Source of the DNA: Rosa chinensis
Taxonomy: Eukaryota > Streptophyta > Magnoliopsida > Rosales > Rosaceae
Assembly: GCF_002994745.2 (NCBI RefSeq)
Contig: NC_037092.1
Span: 71,957,823 to 72,021,822 of the forward strand
Reading direction: 5' to 3'
DNA: 64,000 bases
Part shown: positions 12,411 through 23,928 of the stretch, piece by piece
How positions within the stretch are numbered: position 1 is the first letter of the stretch
Layout: each line of letters opens with the position of its first letter
Notes under the pieces: model-generated
Databases searched by the model: none
Told to the model about the DNA's origin: nothing
What the model saw: only the letters and a program-made list of their open reading frames with translations
Position numbers and translations under genes: made by a program

Positions 12411-13431
12411 CCTTTGTAAAGAAGTTGAATTGTTATTAAGTTAACAATGATTGAGAGGATTGCTGAGATGGTTGAAGCTACCTATAGATGTCAGAATGAC
12501 TTGAATTGGTTGTTTTAATGTAACCTCCTGAACTAAACTATACGCAGAGGCTACTATGAATTGTTTTACCTTTGTTTGATTTGTGATTTCCTTGCTTTCT
12601 TCTTGGTTTTACTATTGAGGCTTTGAATATTTTGAAGGGCCATAGTGGTGAGGATTGTTCCCTGTGGGGAGGATAGGAAGGTAATTTTATTGATTTTCAT
12701 CTTTGATGTCACGTTCATGACAAAGGCTTCCGGTGGGAAGGGTGTGATTTTTGTGATTTGCCATTGTGTGTTTAAAAGATTCAAACATTACTTGAGGAGG
12801 TTTTGTTTGATTGGAATTTGTGTAATTAGATGCTAGGTTGAGAATCTGAGCATGTGGTTTTAGTCACGAGTTGACTCACGTAAGCATGATATAGGAGGAT
12901 ATGAAATTGATGGTTGTAGTTGTGAGTTATGTGCTTATCCTTGTTTAGGTTGAGGTGACTTAAGAATGCATGTGTTTCTGCTTTGTGGTTTTGAGTTTAC
13001 TCATATAAGCTTTCATAACCTTACCGAGTTTGTTGTGTGGCAACTCTGTGCAATATTCGACGTTGTAGAGGTTAATCCTGCAGGTTTGAAAAATCGTGGC
13101 TGAAGCTGAGACCTTGTAGCAGCTGACCGGGTAGGAAGCTAATTTTGTGGCTTACTATTGTTAAGACCTCCGTTGTGTAGTAAGCTCTGAGGAGTGGTTA
13201 TTTATTATTTTGTTAACGAAATTTAATTTGAAAGCTCTGTGTGATGTAATATGTGACTCTAAAGAACGAGTCTGTATTTACATTGTAGGTTCATGACATA
13301 GTTGGTTGCCTTTGTTTAAAGGAAAATTTTCTCAGTTGTTTTGTTGATGTCCGAACCATCACGCCCAGAGTTCATGTGTTGATTGAAATTGTATTTTTAT
13401 TTGTGTTTGAAATTCGGGGCGTGACAAAAGA

Positions 13432-13830
13432 TCACGAATGCTTGCCTATCATTGTTGGAACTCGGAATGTTGGTTACTATCTACTGTTCCAGTTGTAGAA
13501 TGCAGTGCTATCAAAGATGGCCTCTACCATGCTCTCTGCAACAACTGCCGGAAAATCTGTGTCAAAGGAGACTTCAAGCTAATCATAGATTTAATTAATC
13601 AAGTCTGTGGCCCTCCTTGGAGAATTTGATCCCTAATCAAAGACATTCAAATCTTGGCGTCCAATTTTGAATAAATAAATTTCAAGCATGTCCCTCGTGA
13701 AGCCAATTTGTGCGGACGCAATGACGAGTTTAGGACATAGTGTTCCTAATCCAACTGTCTGGATCAAGAAGCTGCCCATGCCTGCGCTCATTGCCTTTAA
13801 TTTCGATTAATTTAGTTTTGGTTGTTGTAG
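13432..13830 (+). pseudogene. LINE RNase H domain remnant
   Basis: This is the right part of the split LINE. Frames give VVECSAIKDGLYHALCNNC, KGDFKLIIDLINQV and KHVPREANFCADAM-like motifs typical of the plant RVT_3 RNase H domain (the last partly altered), with frameshifts between them. Together with 9490-9740 and 10562-10778 it forms one broken LINE 3' end. Confidence 0.68.
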
Positions 13831-13869
13831 AGATTTGCAGTTGTAATTTTCATTTTCTTCTAAAAACAA

Positions 13870-15065
13870 AAGCTTAAAAGAAATATTTTAAATTAACAAA
13901 AATAATGGAAAGTTTTATCTCACTCTCTATATTTAGGACTGAGATATCTAAAAGTTAAAATTGAGAGCCACTTAAGAGTCTAATGCGGCTGCTAAAATTG
14001 ATAAAATATTAAACATACTCTTCAAAATAATTATGGAGCCTAAATAGAGAGCTTACTAAATATGCTTTGAAAGCGTATAAAAGAAGATAAAAAAATTATC
14101 ATTTAACTAAGCATAGTACAATTCAATTTCATCGTGCACATGCATGAATCAGCACCAATGACCACTACAGAAATTGAGTTCTTTCAAATTGTATACTGGA
14201 GGCCAGCCACACACAATAATTATACTTATATATATTGCCTAAGATTTCAAACTTTCTGACCGCATGCTGATCCAAATGGGTGATGCATGTGCATGAGAAT
14301 CCTAACCTCTTACATGCTACAGCTTTTATTATACGATAAAAACCCGTTTATACAGTAGTAGCCTTTGATTCAGTGGTATAGTTAAGTCGTTAAGATTATC
14401 TTAGTACGAGTTTTTAAAAATTACACAGAGGAGGTATCTGTGACTAATTGAATAATTATTAGTGACCTAGCTTGTTAGATGCTTGTTTCAATATTGGAAG
14501 AAGAACAATTAGGAAACGGCTAAGATTTTTTGTTTTATTTTGAATTCAATCTGCAGGCATATATGGACATGAAGCATGGATCAAACAGTAACAAAAAGCT
14601 AGAGCACACTCCTTACAAGATTGACTACACTATTCCAAGATCAACTTGCAACCCGAAATTTAAAAAGAAAAAATTAAAATTCCAAGATTATTTTTAACAT
14701 ACTTTTTATCTTAGCTCCAAAATTATTTTGGAGAACATATTTAATTTTTTATCAATTTTAGCAATCACACCAGACTTTTAAGTGACTCTTTATTTTAACT
14801 TTGATCTATCTTGCTCCTAAATATAGAGCAAGATGAGACTCTCTATTATTTTTATAAATTTAAAACATTCTTTTTAAATTATTCTATGTAATTTATAAAA
14901 ATATTTAAACTATTCTTTATTTATTTAAATAAATAATATAAATTCAAAACTAGCTAAAATAAAGAGAACTGATGCAAACATATTTTAAAAGTGGCTAACC
15001 AAAATAACTTTTTAGCTACCTTGATTAAAATTTGACTACAAAATGGCTAAAGCTGCTCTAATAAC
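13870..15065. repeat. AT-rich MITE-like repeats, partly inverted
   Basis: 13880-14070 and 14690-14870 are reverse-complement relatives, sharing GCTAAAATTGATAAAATATT and GGAGCCTAAATAGAGAG-type sequence. 14880-15060 pairs with 9285-9480. They look like several copies of one short non-coding DNA element. No termini or target duplications were fixed. Confidence 0.5.
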
Positions 15066-16455
15066 ATCAACATAGTTAGTTAAAAATCAATTATTTTTTA
15101 TAATAATATCCAATTCAAAATCTTGAACTAATTTTACCTCATAAATTACTAACAATATGGCACTGTAAATATAAGAGGTAGCGTATATTGTTATGGTCAC
15201 ATGAAAAGAAGGCAGAGTAATAATATTGTTCCATAACTAGTACCATTTTTTCAACTTTAATTGGTCGTTTACTTTCACTTTTTAGTTTCATGAGGTTTTA
15301 TTTACATATTTTGCATCAGATTATGATGTTTGTTATATTTTGAAGTGAAGATATGGTAAATGGCAAAATTAATGAGGGTGTACCAAAAGCAAAAATGGGG
15401 GACAAAGAGATAGACATGAAATAGGCTACGGGACAATCCGTATATTTTACCTAAAAGGAATGCTTAAAGTAAATTTGGAGCAAAAGAAAAAAAATTTGAA
15501 TTTTCAAAAATGAGAGCTCTCTCTGTATTATGCAGGAAGAATAATAATTGTTACAACTCTTTCACATGAGAACGAACGATTGGAGACCAGGGTCCCCCGG
15601 CAGCTGTCCTCTATTTTCTCAGAACTTGTGTGGTGTGTATAATTTCTATGGACATGGATTTTAACATGGAGCGGTACATTTGTGCCTCAGCATTGTACTT
15701 GAACAGTACGTGTTTCAAAATCGAAATTTAGAAAGAGTGAATCTCCTCCTCAAGAGTAAGGTACAGAACGTTGATAACTTGATATACAAGTGGGAAAAAA
15801 AAAAAAAAAAAAAGAAGATCGAAGATCCCAGAAAAACTAGCGAATCAGTCAATGACAGTGAGCCATGTATATGACTGTAATGTCAATAAATGATCACATG
15901 TCTATATCAACCACCAATAAGAACTACCAGCTTGCATTAATTCTGACAAGTAAAAATGAAAAATTACGTTGCATGCGCATGCGTCTTCCGAAATTAGGGT
16001 TAAGTGGGTTTGTAGTAGATCTGAGGTTGTGGAAGTAGGGGTTTCTCTGTTCATTTTTACTGTCTTCAAGTTATTTCTTCAAAATTTCAATTTTCATAAA
16101 TTTCAATCTCGCTTGTAATATGCAAAACATTAATCGATGTTGAACTTTTTATTGATATAGAAGTCACTATTTTTGCTGTCCTTATATTGCAACTTGGGTA
16201 TGTTTTACAATAACGGTTAGTTTCAATCATTAGTAATATTGAAAGATAATTCGATCAAAAGTATAAAGAGTTTTTTACCACGAAGGTTGAGCAACAAAAT
16301 TACTATTAAATTGTGTAATTTTTGAACAAATTAAGATCAGCTTATAGTAAAGAACAACAGAGATCCAAACTCGATATCATTAGTACGTAATCACCCATAC
16401 ATTTGGTCAGACTTATGTTTTAAGAATCACTTAAACAAATAGCTCATTCTCTAAA
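15066..16455. other. Intergenic DNA upstream of the DVL gene
   Basis: No coding frame or bounded repeat is recognised. The last few hundred bases should hold the promoter of the small-peptide gene at 16678. Confidence 0.5.
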
Positions 16456-16460
16456 CAACA

Positions 16461-16471
16461 CTATATATAAT
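16461..16471 (+). promoter_or_regulatory. TATA box of the DVL/RTFL gene
   Basis: CTATATATAAT lies about 215 bp before the ATG. It is followed by a CT-rich tract (about 16511-16580: CTCTCTCACTCTTCTCTCTC) of the kind common at plant transcription starts and 5' leaders. The start site itself is inferred. Confidence 0.5.
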
Positions 16472-16677
16472 AACACCATTACCCCTCACTGTTAACCACC
16501 GACCCCATACTCTCTCACTCTTCTCTCTCTCTGGCTAAGTGGCTATCAGTCTTCTTCCTCTCTTCTATCTCTGTCTCCATTTCATACCTACATTCACATA
16601 AAGCAACCAAAGTTAGCTAGCTAGCTAGATCAAGATCAACCTCTCACGCTTAGGAGCATTATACATTATTCTCACAT

Positions 16678-16989
16678 ATGGATGAGAAATGGAAGCTATC
16701 GAAGAAGGAAAGCAGTTCTTCTTCCAAGTTTGCCTTCACGAGAAGCTCTTCCACAAGAAGCACATCCTCCAATGCTCCACTTCTTTCAAGAAGCTATTCC
16801 CAGAAAAGCAGCGTCTCTTCCAGTTCCAACTCCAAGTGCCCTCCTCTTCCCCGGAGCTTCTCGCAAAAGAACTCTTCCATAAGCCGAAAGTGCAGCAGCC
16901 TCGCCAAGGAACACAAGGCCAGATTTTACATCATGAGGAGATGTGTGGCTATGCTTGTTTGTTGGCACAAGCATGGAAGTGATTCTTGA
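16678..16989 (+). CDS. DVL/ROTUNDIFOLIA-like small polypeptide
   Basis: Single-exon frame of 103 residues. The C-terminal part (about residues 73-100) carries the conserved DVL/RTF domain: CSSLAKEHKARFYIMRRC followed by VAMLVCWHKHG. The N-terminal two thirds are serine- and arginine-rich, variable and basic, as in longer RTFL members. Known members are plasma-membrane-associated small proteins that limit polar cell proliferation in lateral organs when overexpressed (ROT4, DVL1); the RTF domain alone is sufficient there. The ATG at 16678 is used because it gives the full basic N-terminus, and a TATA box with a CT-rich leader lies upstream. The frame is intact and ends in TGA. Which Arabidopsis paralogue is closest cannot be told by eye, so no symbol is given. 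Confidence 0.9.
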   Translation: MDEKWKLSKKESSSSSKFAFTRSSSTRSTSSNAPLLSRSYSQKSSVSSSSNSKCPPLPRSFSQKNSSISRKCSSLAKEHKARFYIMRRCVAMLVCWHKHGSDS

Positions 16990-17940
16990 AAAAGCGACTT
17001 TGATTTTAAGTCATTTCCTTCATATATATGTCATCTTCCTGTGAGATGGGTCGGGTTTGTTAATTTTGAACTCATATCAAATTTTTCTCCCATCAGATCA
17101 AGAGGAGATTGATTGCACAAACTTTCTTGTGTAGTGTATTTTTTTTCTTAAGTACTTGGTTTAATTAGATTTTTCAGTTGTAATTACTATTGAGATGGGC
17201 TATACATTGTAAGAAGAGATTACCATATATCAAATTAATACGAGTCTTATTAGCATATAACAATATGTTTGATTAGTTCATATTTTTGTTCTAAACTGCT
17301 AATCCAATGACTCATAATGCTTTCAACATAAGTATTAAGAACATCCATAGAATTTCAGATTCAGTACATGTTCAATTATCAAGTCCCCAGAATCCCAAGA
17401 TTCGATAGAAATCAAATCTCATCACTGACCCAATTTTAATTTCTCAGTTTTTTTTCTTCCCTTAATTTATTTATTTATTATTATTATTTTTTTTTGAAGA
17501 GGAAAAGATTCTCTTTGGCTGTTGGGGAGCCTCCAAATATTATAAGACAGTGGAGTAACTTCTATCTCTGCCTTGGTAGTTGGTAATGCAAGTCATGAAC
17601 CTTTTCTTGCTTTGGGAAAATTTGAGTGAAAAATTCTCATAGAAGTGACATCAAACTTAAGTTTGATCTAATCTAGGAATGTGCCTTTTTCTAACATTTA
17701 TGATCTCTATGCACTAATCTCAATGTAACCTCTAATTGTTCCATGCCGGTGCTGAAAGTTAGATCTTGTTTATATAATATGCTTTGCTAGTTTCTTTCAT
17801 GTCGAGTCACGAAGCCAAATGATCATATAACAATCCTTCGGATCTTCTAATTCTTCTTTCAAAGGAAACAAAGCATTAAAGCGTCAAGGAAAATACATTT
17901 GTTCTTGTAAAAGATCGGCCTGGAATAAATATTTTGATCC
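16990..17940. other. 3' flank of the DVL gene, intergenic
   Basis: AT-rich sequence that should include the 3' UTR. No further coding frame is recognised. Confidence 0.5.
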
Positions 17941-17954
17941 AAATCTTCTAATGA

Positions 17955-18205
17955 ATAATAATGATGATGATGATGATGATGATGTCATCACTTCCATTTA
18001 GTTTTTTCCATGTTTAGCCACTCACATTATTAGTAAATGATCACATCCCACTCTTTTGGTTTTCTAATTCGTTCTTGATGATGATGATGATTTAATCATC
18101 ATCATCATCACTTCCATTTAACTTTTTTTTTTCCCCATGTTTAGCCACTCACATTATTAGTAAATTATCACATCCCACTCTTTTGATTTTCTAATTCGTT
18201 CTCTT
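17955..18205 (+). repeat. Tandem duplication with GAT microsatellites
   Basis: A unit of about 120-125 bp is present twice (about 17986-18080 and 18108-18203). Each copy holds CACTTCCATTTA, TGTTTAGCCACTCACATTAT and TTCTAATTCGTTCT. (GAT)n/(ATC)n tracts precede both copies, a likely cause of slippage or unequal exchange. Confidence 0.8.
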
Positions 18206-19015
18206 CTAACTTCTTTGATGTTTAACAAATAAATCAGTGAGTGATCTTATTGCTCATTTTATTTAAAATAAATATACATTAAAGAATTGCACAAAATACT
18301 TTCTTTTTCTAAGGGAGTGTCCTAAACATATGTGATTAGGTAATCGTGAGTGAAATTGGTGTTACTAATTGGTGCTTATGAAACAGTCATAAGCACAAAA
18401 GAATGAGCAAATTTCTCTCCATGCATCAAGTCTTGAAGGGAAATATTCAAAATCATGTTTTTAATGTGAACCGGTATTATAAATATTTTTATGGAAAATC
18501 TTGAAATTGGTGTTATAAAAAGGAAAGATGCATGCAATCCACGAAGAAAATCTTGAGGGCTGTGACATGATGCTATCGGTAATTCAAAGTATAAACTTTA
18601 GGGAACCAGTCTTGGAAAACATGTCAACTATTGGTATGAGAACAGTTGAAATTTTGATTTTCAACTAGTCAGGGCCTATATTTTGAGCACGCGTTTATTA
18701 ATTTGGCCATGAAATTAGCATATGATATTTTTAGAACATGTTTAGTACGTCTTGGAGCATTCTGAATTGAGAATCAAGAATTCATGAAAAACATTAATTG
18801 ATTATCCGATTTTTTATTTTTTTATTTTTACAAATTGATGATTATAATAACCAATAATATGATGAAACAGGTTGAAATTGCAAGGACAAATTTTAAATTG
18901 CGTTCCTGAATCGGACGGCATTGCTTACTTTCCAACGAAAGCTTCCATATTCTAACCTCCACAATTTCCTTCCATTTTCGATGGATGTTGCCAATAGTGC
19001 AAAAAAGAGTCAGGG

Positions 19016-22000
19016 TCAACACTTGGGGAGATCAGACGGTGGAGGAGGCAGCTTCTGATTAGGGAGTTTTCCATCTTGGACTATCCACGCCATCCTTAGT
19101 CCCCAGCTCAAATGAATATCAAAGTGGCAGTGCATGAGCCAAACCCCTGCAGTTTCAGCCATATCAAAGTAATTGTCTAGTTAGTATATACATAAACGTT
19201 TAATTAATTTGCATGAAGTGGTTTATGTAGAAATTTAACTTAAAGTTAATATTCTCTTATCCGATAATTGAAATGTTATGTGAGATTAATTATCTCAAAT
19301 TTCTGATAACATAATATATCAGACTAATAATAAAATATTTCTCTATAATTTTTTTTACCTGGATTGTCCGCTAGAAATCGAATTGCCACCCAACCCCCGG
19401 AGGGCACTCCAACTGTGTTTCTTTCAACGGGATTGACAATGTTAAAGCTAGAAGGGTCTCTATTGGCATCAAAGTTCCCAAAACCTTGTCCAACAACAAA
19501 AAAATTGAAGCCATGGAGATGGAGAGGATGGCTTTCACACCCCAAAATGCTAGTGTCTTGCATCACTAGTTCCACACTAGTATTGAAGGGCAGAACCACA
19601 ACCTTTGTGCCATTCCTCACATTGGTGTTGTTTGGTGGAGTGCCAGTGTAGTTAAATGGATGGAGAGGAAAGGTAGGAAAGTCAGTGGAGTAAAATTCAC
19701 TATATTGGCCAAAGAAATGGGTTTGGAGTAGTGCTATCGAAGGAAGAACAAAGGACATGTTATTAAAAGAAGCTGCAAACTTGGTTCGGTTATTCGGCCC
19801 TTGGCATGTTTGGTTTTTGGGGCATGGGATGGTTCCTTGGCCCACTGTGAAAAAGAACCGTTTTTCAACAGTTTGGGGCACCTTTGCTGGAAATTTTGCA
19901 CTCGCCAGACTCCGGAATTTACTATTAAAATTTTCGACAAACAAAATATCTCCTATTCGGGGAAGGACAGGCCTAAAAAGTGGACGGTTTCTTACTGGAA
20001 TTGAAGAAGAGGGACTTGAGAGGGTTGTAGAGTATTCGAGAATTCCAGCCACGGTGGAGTTGTCGAAAGTGCCCATGCCGGTGAAATAGGGTCTGGCTAA
20101 CATGAGGAAAGTGGCATTGGGGTAGTGTGGTTTTGTCTTGAGAAGCACACTGGTGGTTTGTCCAGGTGCAATGAGTAAAACATTGGTCTTGAATGGTTTT
20201 ACATAGACGGCATCGGCTTCAACTGTGGTAAGGGTATGATTTGCTATGCTGAAAAAGAGTTCATCATTGACCGCAGCATTGATTAAACGCAAGAGGTATG
20301 TCTTTCCTGGTTCAACCTTTAACCTGAAAGTGTCTGAAAGCGTAACAACAAGAGAAACATATCTAAAAAATCAGAACCTACTTGATGTGGAGAGTTCCAT
20401 AGCCAATAGTCGTCTTATGATGAATCAACATATATACATACCTTTTCTGGAACAATTGTACAATGGCCCTGGAAGGCCATTAATCGTGTACGCATCAGAA
20501 ACATTTGGACCATTTCCAGTTCGAAGAGCCTCGCTAATTACAGCCTCAGGATCAACATTCCACCACTCGCCTGTAACGAATTCGTCACAAGTAATCAACA
20601 TCCGGGAGTTTTTTTGTTGCTCAACAATATATATGTTATAATGTCAGACTGTAAGACCAAATTAATCATCGATCAGTTCTCAATTTTTCATTTAAATGTG
20701 TAATACCAAATTAACTATACGACAGCATAACGAATATAGCCAAATATATGACAAGAGATCATTCACTGCCCTAAAATCTAGATAGAAAAATTGTTTGCAT
20801 TACCAAACATGATAGGAACTTCTTCATGGGGTTTGGCAAAAGGATAGGAATCATTGTGCTTAGGGAGTATGATGAGGGGTCCATAGAGAGTAGCTCTTAG
20901 CCATGAGATATGAGCATGCCAGAACAAAGTTCCTCTCTGGCCAGTGATGGTAAAGTTGTAGACATAACTCTGGTTAGTTTGAATAGGGCACTGAGTTATA
21001 TATGATGGCCCATCTGCCCAGCCACTTTGGAGTTGTCTTATACCATGCCTGTATTCATATTTTACGATCACCAGAAAATGTTAATGAAAGAACATAGAAA
21101 GTTTAATGTGGAATTGTGGATGAGTAGGCCAAACTAAAGTGGAATTAAACTTGTGCAACTGTTAAGTTGAATAAAATAGAGGGACCATTGTGTTTTCCTT
21201 AAATTATAATTTTGGTCCATATATGTTTTGAATTTTACAATTTCAATCATCTCTCTATTAACATTTTTGCTCTTATGTATCATAATTTATCAATTTGACG
21301 TTTAAAAGTCATTATGTTAGTCACAAGCAATTAGTATATTTTGACATTGGCATTCTTAAGAAGAAAATGAGAATTTTTCCTTATACCCAAGAAGTTTGTT
21401 CATCTATGGTGAGAATAATGTAACGACATAAATTAGTAACATATTTAGACATGTTAAAATTATAGAACTTAAACCAATGAGACAAAAACAAAGAAATCAT
21501 CCCTAATAAAATGAGTCGTATCTATTTCATACCAATGTAGACTGATGTTGTTCGGAACATGATTGACCACTGTCAACAAAACCCTGTCTCCCTCTCTAGC
21601 AACAATGCGAGGCCCTGGGAACTTTCCATTCACTGTCACAATGCTTTTTGTACGGCACAACCGAGTCACATTTTTTAATATTATCTGCATTCAAACAAAG
21701 ATAAATTTATAAACTACACAAATATTCGATATGTATGTTATGTTGTCAGAAAGTAGAGTAATCTTAATAGATACATGTAGACTCTCAACATACTATAAAG
21801 ATTTAGATAATATAGTAAATTTAAATATAACATACCAAAAATCTGGAAATAATAGAACGTTAATTACCCCAAGACCCCATCATCACATTCATTCACAAAT
21901 GAACTACCGAGCTACCATATTAAGCTGAAAGGCCATTTATACTTACATCAAATTTGTAGTGCCTTGTAACAGGACCATTTCCTGTAGAAACACGAGGGAA

Positions 22001-22081
22001 ATCGACCCAGAGAGAGCTCAGAGCAAGGAGAAAAGCCACTACAAATGTTGGTGAACAAAAAAGAAAACCAGCTGCCCCCAT
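19016..22081 (-). CDS. LAC17: Laccase, LAC17/LAC2-type multicopper oxidase
   Basis: Six exons join in frame: 22081-21947, 21684-21533, 21048-20804, 20570-20442, 20333-19359, 19146-19016. All introns are GT-AG; total 1,767 nt, 588 residues. The start MGAAGFLF opens a signal peptide, so the enzyme is secreted to the cell wall, where laccases oxidise monolignols using four copper atoms and oxygen. The copper motifs are complete: HWHG (across exons 2/3), WHAHISW, HPLHLHG and [11 protein letters not shown] with Leu as the type-1 axial residue. The exon 5 stretch [12 protein letters not shown] and the C-terminus PPPSDLPKC fit the lignin-associated LAC17/LAC2 clade. Length and intron positions are usual for the family. 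The symbol indicates the likely orthology group, judged by eye, not proven. A miR397-like site lies in exon 5. There are no stops or frameshifts, so the gene appears functional. Confidence 0.95.
20264..20284 (-). promoter_or_regulatory. Candidate miR397 target site in laccase exon 5
   Basis: In many laccases the codons for LINAALND form the miR397 pairing site. Here the protein reads LINAAVND. Compared with the known miR397a sequence, the + strand of this 21-mer differs at four positions (8, 9, 15 and 21 counted from the miRNA 5' end); two of these become G:U wobbles in the duplex. The site is therefore present but weakened inside the important 5' half. Whether cleavage still occurs is unknown. 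Confidence 0.5.
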
Positions 22082-22307
22082 TTTTTGGTGTTCAAGAGAT
22101 AGCTTTGGTCTTGTTTGAGCAGATCTGCAGAACTGCTCCAAGAAATTGAGGCTATGTCGACAGTTGGTTTATTTACGAATGAGAAAGCCTGTGTTTTGTC
22201 AATGAGGCCAATCGGCTGTAACAGAGGTTTGACAAAGAAGACTAGAAATACCAGCTGAGCTAGCTAATGTGTCATCAAAGTTAATCTGATAGCTCTATCT
22301 GTCAATT

Positions 22308-22317
22308 CTATATATGC
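22308..22317 (-). promoter_or_regulatory. Possible TATA box of the laccase gene
   Basis: On the - strand it reads GCATATATAG, about 230 bp before the ATG. Between it and the ATG is ACCAACT (22162-22168 on the + strand as AGTTGGT), matching the MYB AC/SMRE consensus used by lignin genes. Both are short motifs, so support is modest. Confidence 0.35.
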
Positions 22318-22534
22318 TAATCTCTCAATTTTTGTTATCCCAGATTTTTCCCATCGATCGTTATCCTCAATTGAAGCTAGACGGTTCTGTTCTCATAAAT
22401 TCCTTATCCCAAAAGTTGTTTGGTGTGCATGGCTAAGCATTACTTCTGTAATTACAAGTGTGGAAATTTTTATGGGGAAAACATAATAGACACGTTGTGT
22501 TTCCTCAATTTAAAGTAGATCTGGTTTTAGTTGG

Positions 22535-22870
22535 CACTACTAGCAAAACAAGGAACTCACACAAATTATTCAATAGTCACGGATATCTATGTGAACTAAG
22601 TAAAATTGAGCCCACATTAGTTTATGCAGTACCAATAACAACAAAAAACTGAGTGAAATAACAATTCATACAGATTTCAGTGTGAAAGCTAAGATACTTT
22701 CTCATCTATTCACATGGTTGTACGTGTGTAAGCCAGTTCACACAGATTTGGGTGTGAATAAAATATTTTATTATTTAGAAATCGTTGTTTTTTTTGTTAT
22801 ACGTATTATACAACGACGGTCTTCCGTAGCTAATTTTGATACAAATGTCTGTATGAAATGAGCATCACAC
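22535..22870 (+). mobile_element. CACTA-type 5' end fragment, truncated
   Basis: It starts CACTACTAGCAAAACAAGG, nearly the same as the starts at 54666 and 61938, and carries diverged TTCACACAGATTT / CACGGATATC motifs like those elements. No matching right terminus is found. Homology stops near 22870, where a GC-rich segment begins. It lies about 450 bp upstream of the laccase start codon. Confidence 0.6.
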
Positions 22871-23065
22871 ATAGGCCTCGTCAACGGGCCGGGTGTGGCC
22901 CATTCATAGTGGGTTTGGAGCGGGCAGGGCCAGGCCTTGCTATAGTTACAAAAAATAGCGAGCCGGGCTTTATTATAAATTACAAGATCCAAGCCTGTCC
23001 ATATAAGGCTGGCTTTGCGGGTTTTTCCGGGCCGGGCCGGGCTTTATTAACAAAAGAATCTTTAA
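22871..23065. repeat. GC-rich GGGCCGGG repeat segment
   Basis: Repeated GGGCCGGG and GAGCCGGGCTTTATTA-type words lie on either side of TTACAAGATCCAAGCC. Dispersed non-coding elements of plants often begin this way, but I could not fix its termini. Confidence 0.35.
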
Positions 23066-23237
23066 AGATACAATTTTTTTTTTTAAGGAACCCAACCTAG
23101 TTGGAAGGCTCATCCCCACGCCCGGTTTAATGTATTGAAATAAAAAGACAGAGAATACAAAGTGTAGGGACTATATATCAAAAGTCCAAAACCATTCCCA
23201 ATTACAACTTAGAACAAAAGCAAATTATTAATACAAC

Positions 23238-23324
23238 TTATATGCAGCGAACTTGAACTTTCAATGCTTCTCTAAATGCAATGAAAACTTCTTTACTCTT
23301 CCCTTTTATCACATGCCTGTAGCC
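23238..23324 (-). pseudogene. Terminal-exon-like fragment, unknown product
   Basis: After an acceptor TTATGCAG the - strand reads GYRHVIKGKSKEVFIAF, then REALKVQVRCI and a TAA stop (29 codons including the stop). The clean acceptor and stop suggest the last exon of a gene, but no upstream exons are evident. It lies just before a Helitron 3' end, so it may be a captured fragment. Product not recognised. Confidence 0.3.
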
Positions 23325-23743
23325 CTGCATAATTGGTGTAGCGAGTTAAAAATTGGCCTTTGGTTATCAAACATAAATAAAGTAAGATACTCTCCCTGCT
23401 AAAAGAATACAAACAAAAACTTTCAATCAATACTTCCTATTTCTAGACATAGCTGACCGCCTCAGTAGTTATCAAACATCTAATTGACTGATTTCCACCG
23501 AGAATGTATGTCAAAGCACATAAAAATTGTTAAAAAAATAATGCTTCTCCAGTTCTCCACAACCCACAAGTGAGAGTTTCTGCTTCTCTACTGGAAATAA
23601 ACAAAGTTAAGATATTATTACAACAGCAGACATTTTGTACATCAGTTGATCAATGTACATAAAAGCTTTTTGGCTATTCTTCTTTGTTTTCTCATTCCCT
23701 TTTTTTTGGAAACAATACACCAATTATTACTGCGACTACAAGA

Positions 23744-23774
23744 CCCGCAGCATCGCGCGGGCCATTTTAGCTAG
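23744..23774 (+). mobile_element. Helitron 3' terminus
   Basis: The stem CCCGC (23744-23748) pairs with GCGGG (23757-23761). It is followed 9 nt later by CTAG (23771-23774) and a host T. A hairpin close to CTRR-T is the hallmark of Helitron 3' ends. I could not identify the matching 5' end, so the size of the element and whether it includes the exon-like piece at 23238-23324 are unknown. Confidence 0.6.
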
Positions 23775-23928
23775 TGTACACTAAAGCCTGTACACACCAT
23801 TAAATTATTCAAGCACTAGTGGTCAATGGCCGCAACCTATGATTATTACGTGGAGCATTATGCATGCACATGCATTATTCAAGCACTTCTTCTATTCTCA
23901 CATGACGCATTGTCATCGGGTTCTACAT

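Larger units (their letters stand above)
10784..13426 (+). mobile_element. Solo LTR, gypsy-like, 2.64 kb
   Basis: The block starts TGTAATACCCTAGAAATTC and ends GGGGCGTGACA. It is flanked by the 5-bp duplication AAAGA (10779-10783 and 13427-13431). Removing it rejoins the LINE RNase H reading. No primer-binding site, pol frame or second LTR is present, so it is a solo LTR left by unequal recombination. The terminal sequences resemble large Ty3/gypsy LTRs; the family is inference. Inside are a (TG)n tract and a GTGATGATC-rich minisatellite. Confidence 0.88.

Noticed and set aside
19364..20641. Open frames on the + strand opposite the laccase (up to 131 codons)
   Set aside because: They are antisense shadows of the laccase exons, without their own splice or promoter signals.
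22154..22163. ATGTCGACAG, close to the zinc-deficiency element RTGTCGACAY
   Set aside because: It lies upstream of the laccase, not the ZIP gene, and misses the last base; most likely chance.
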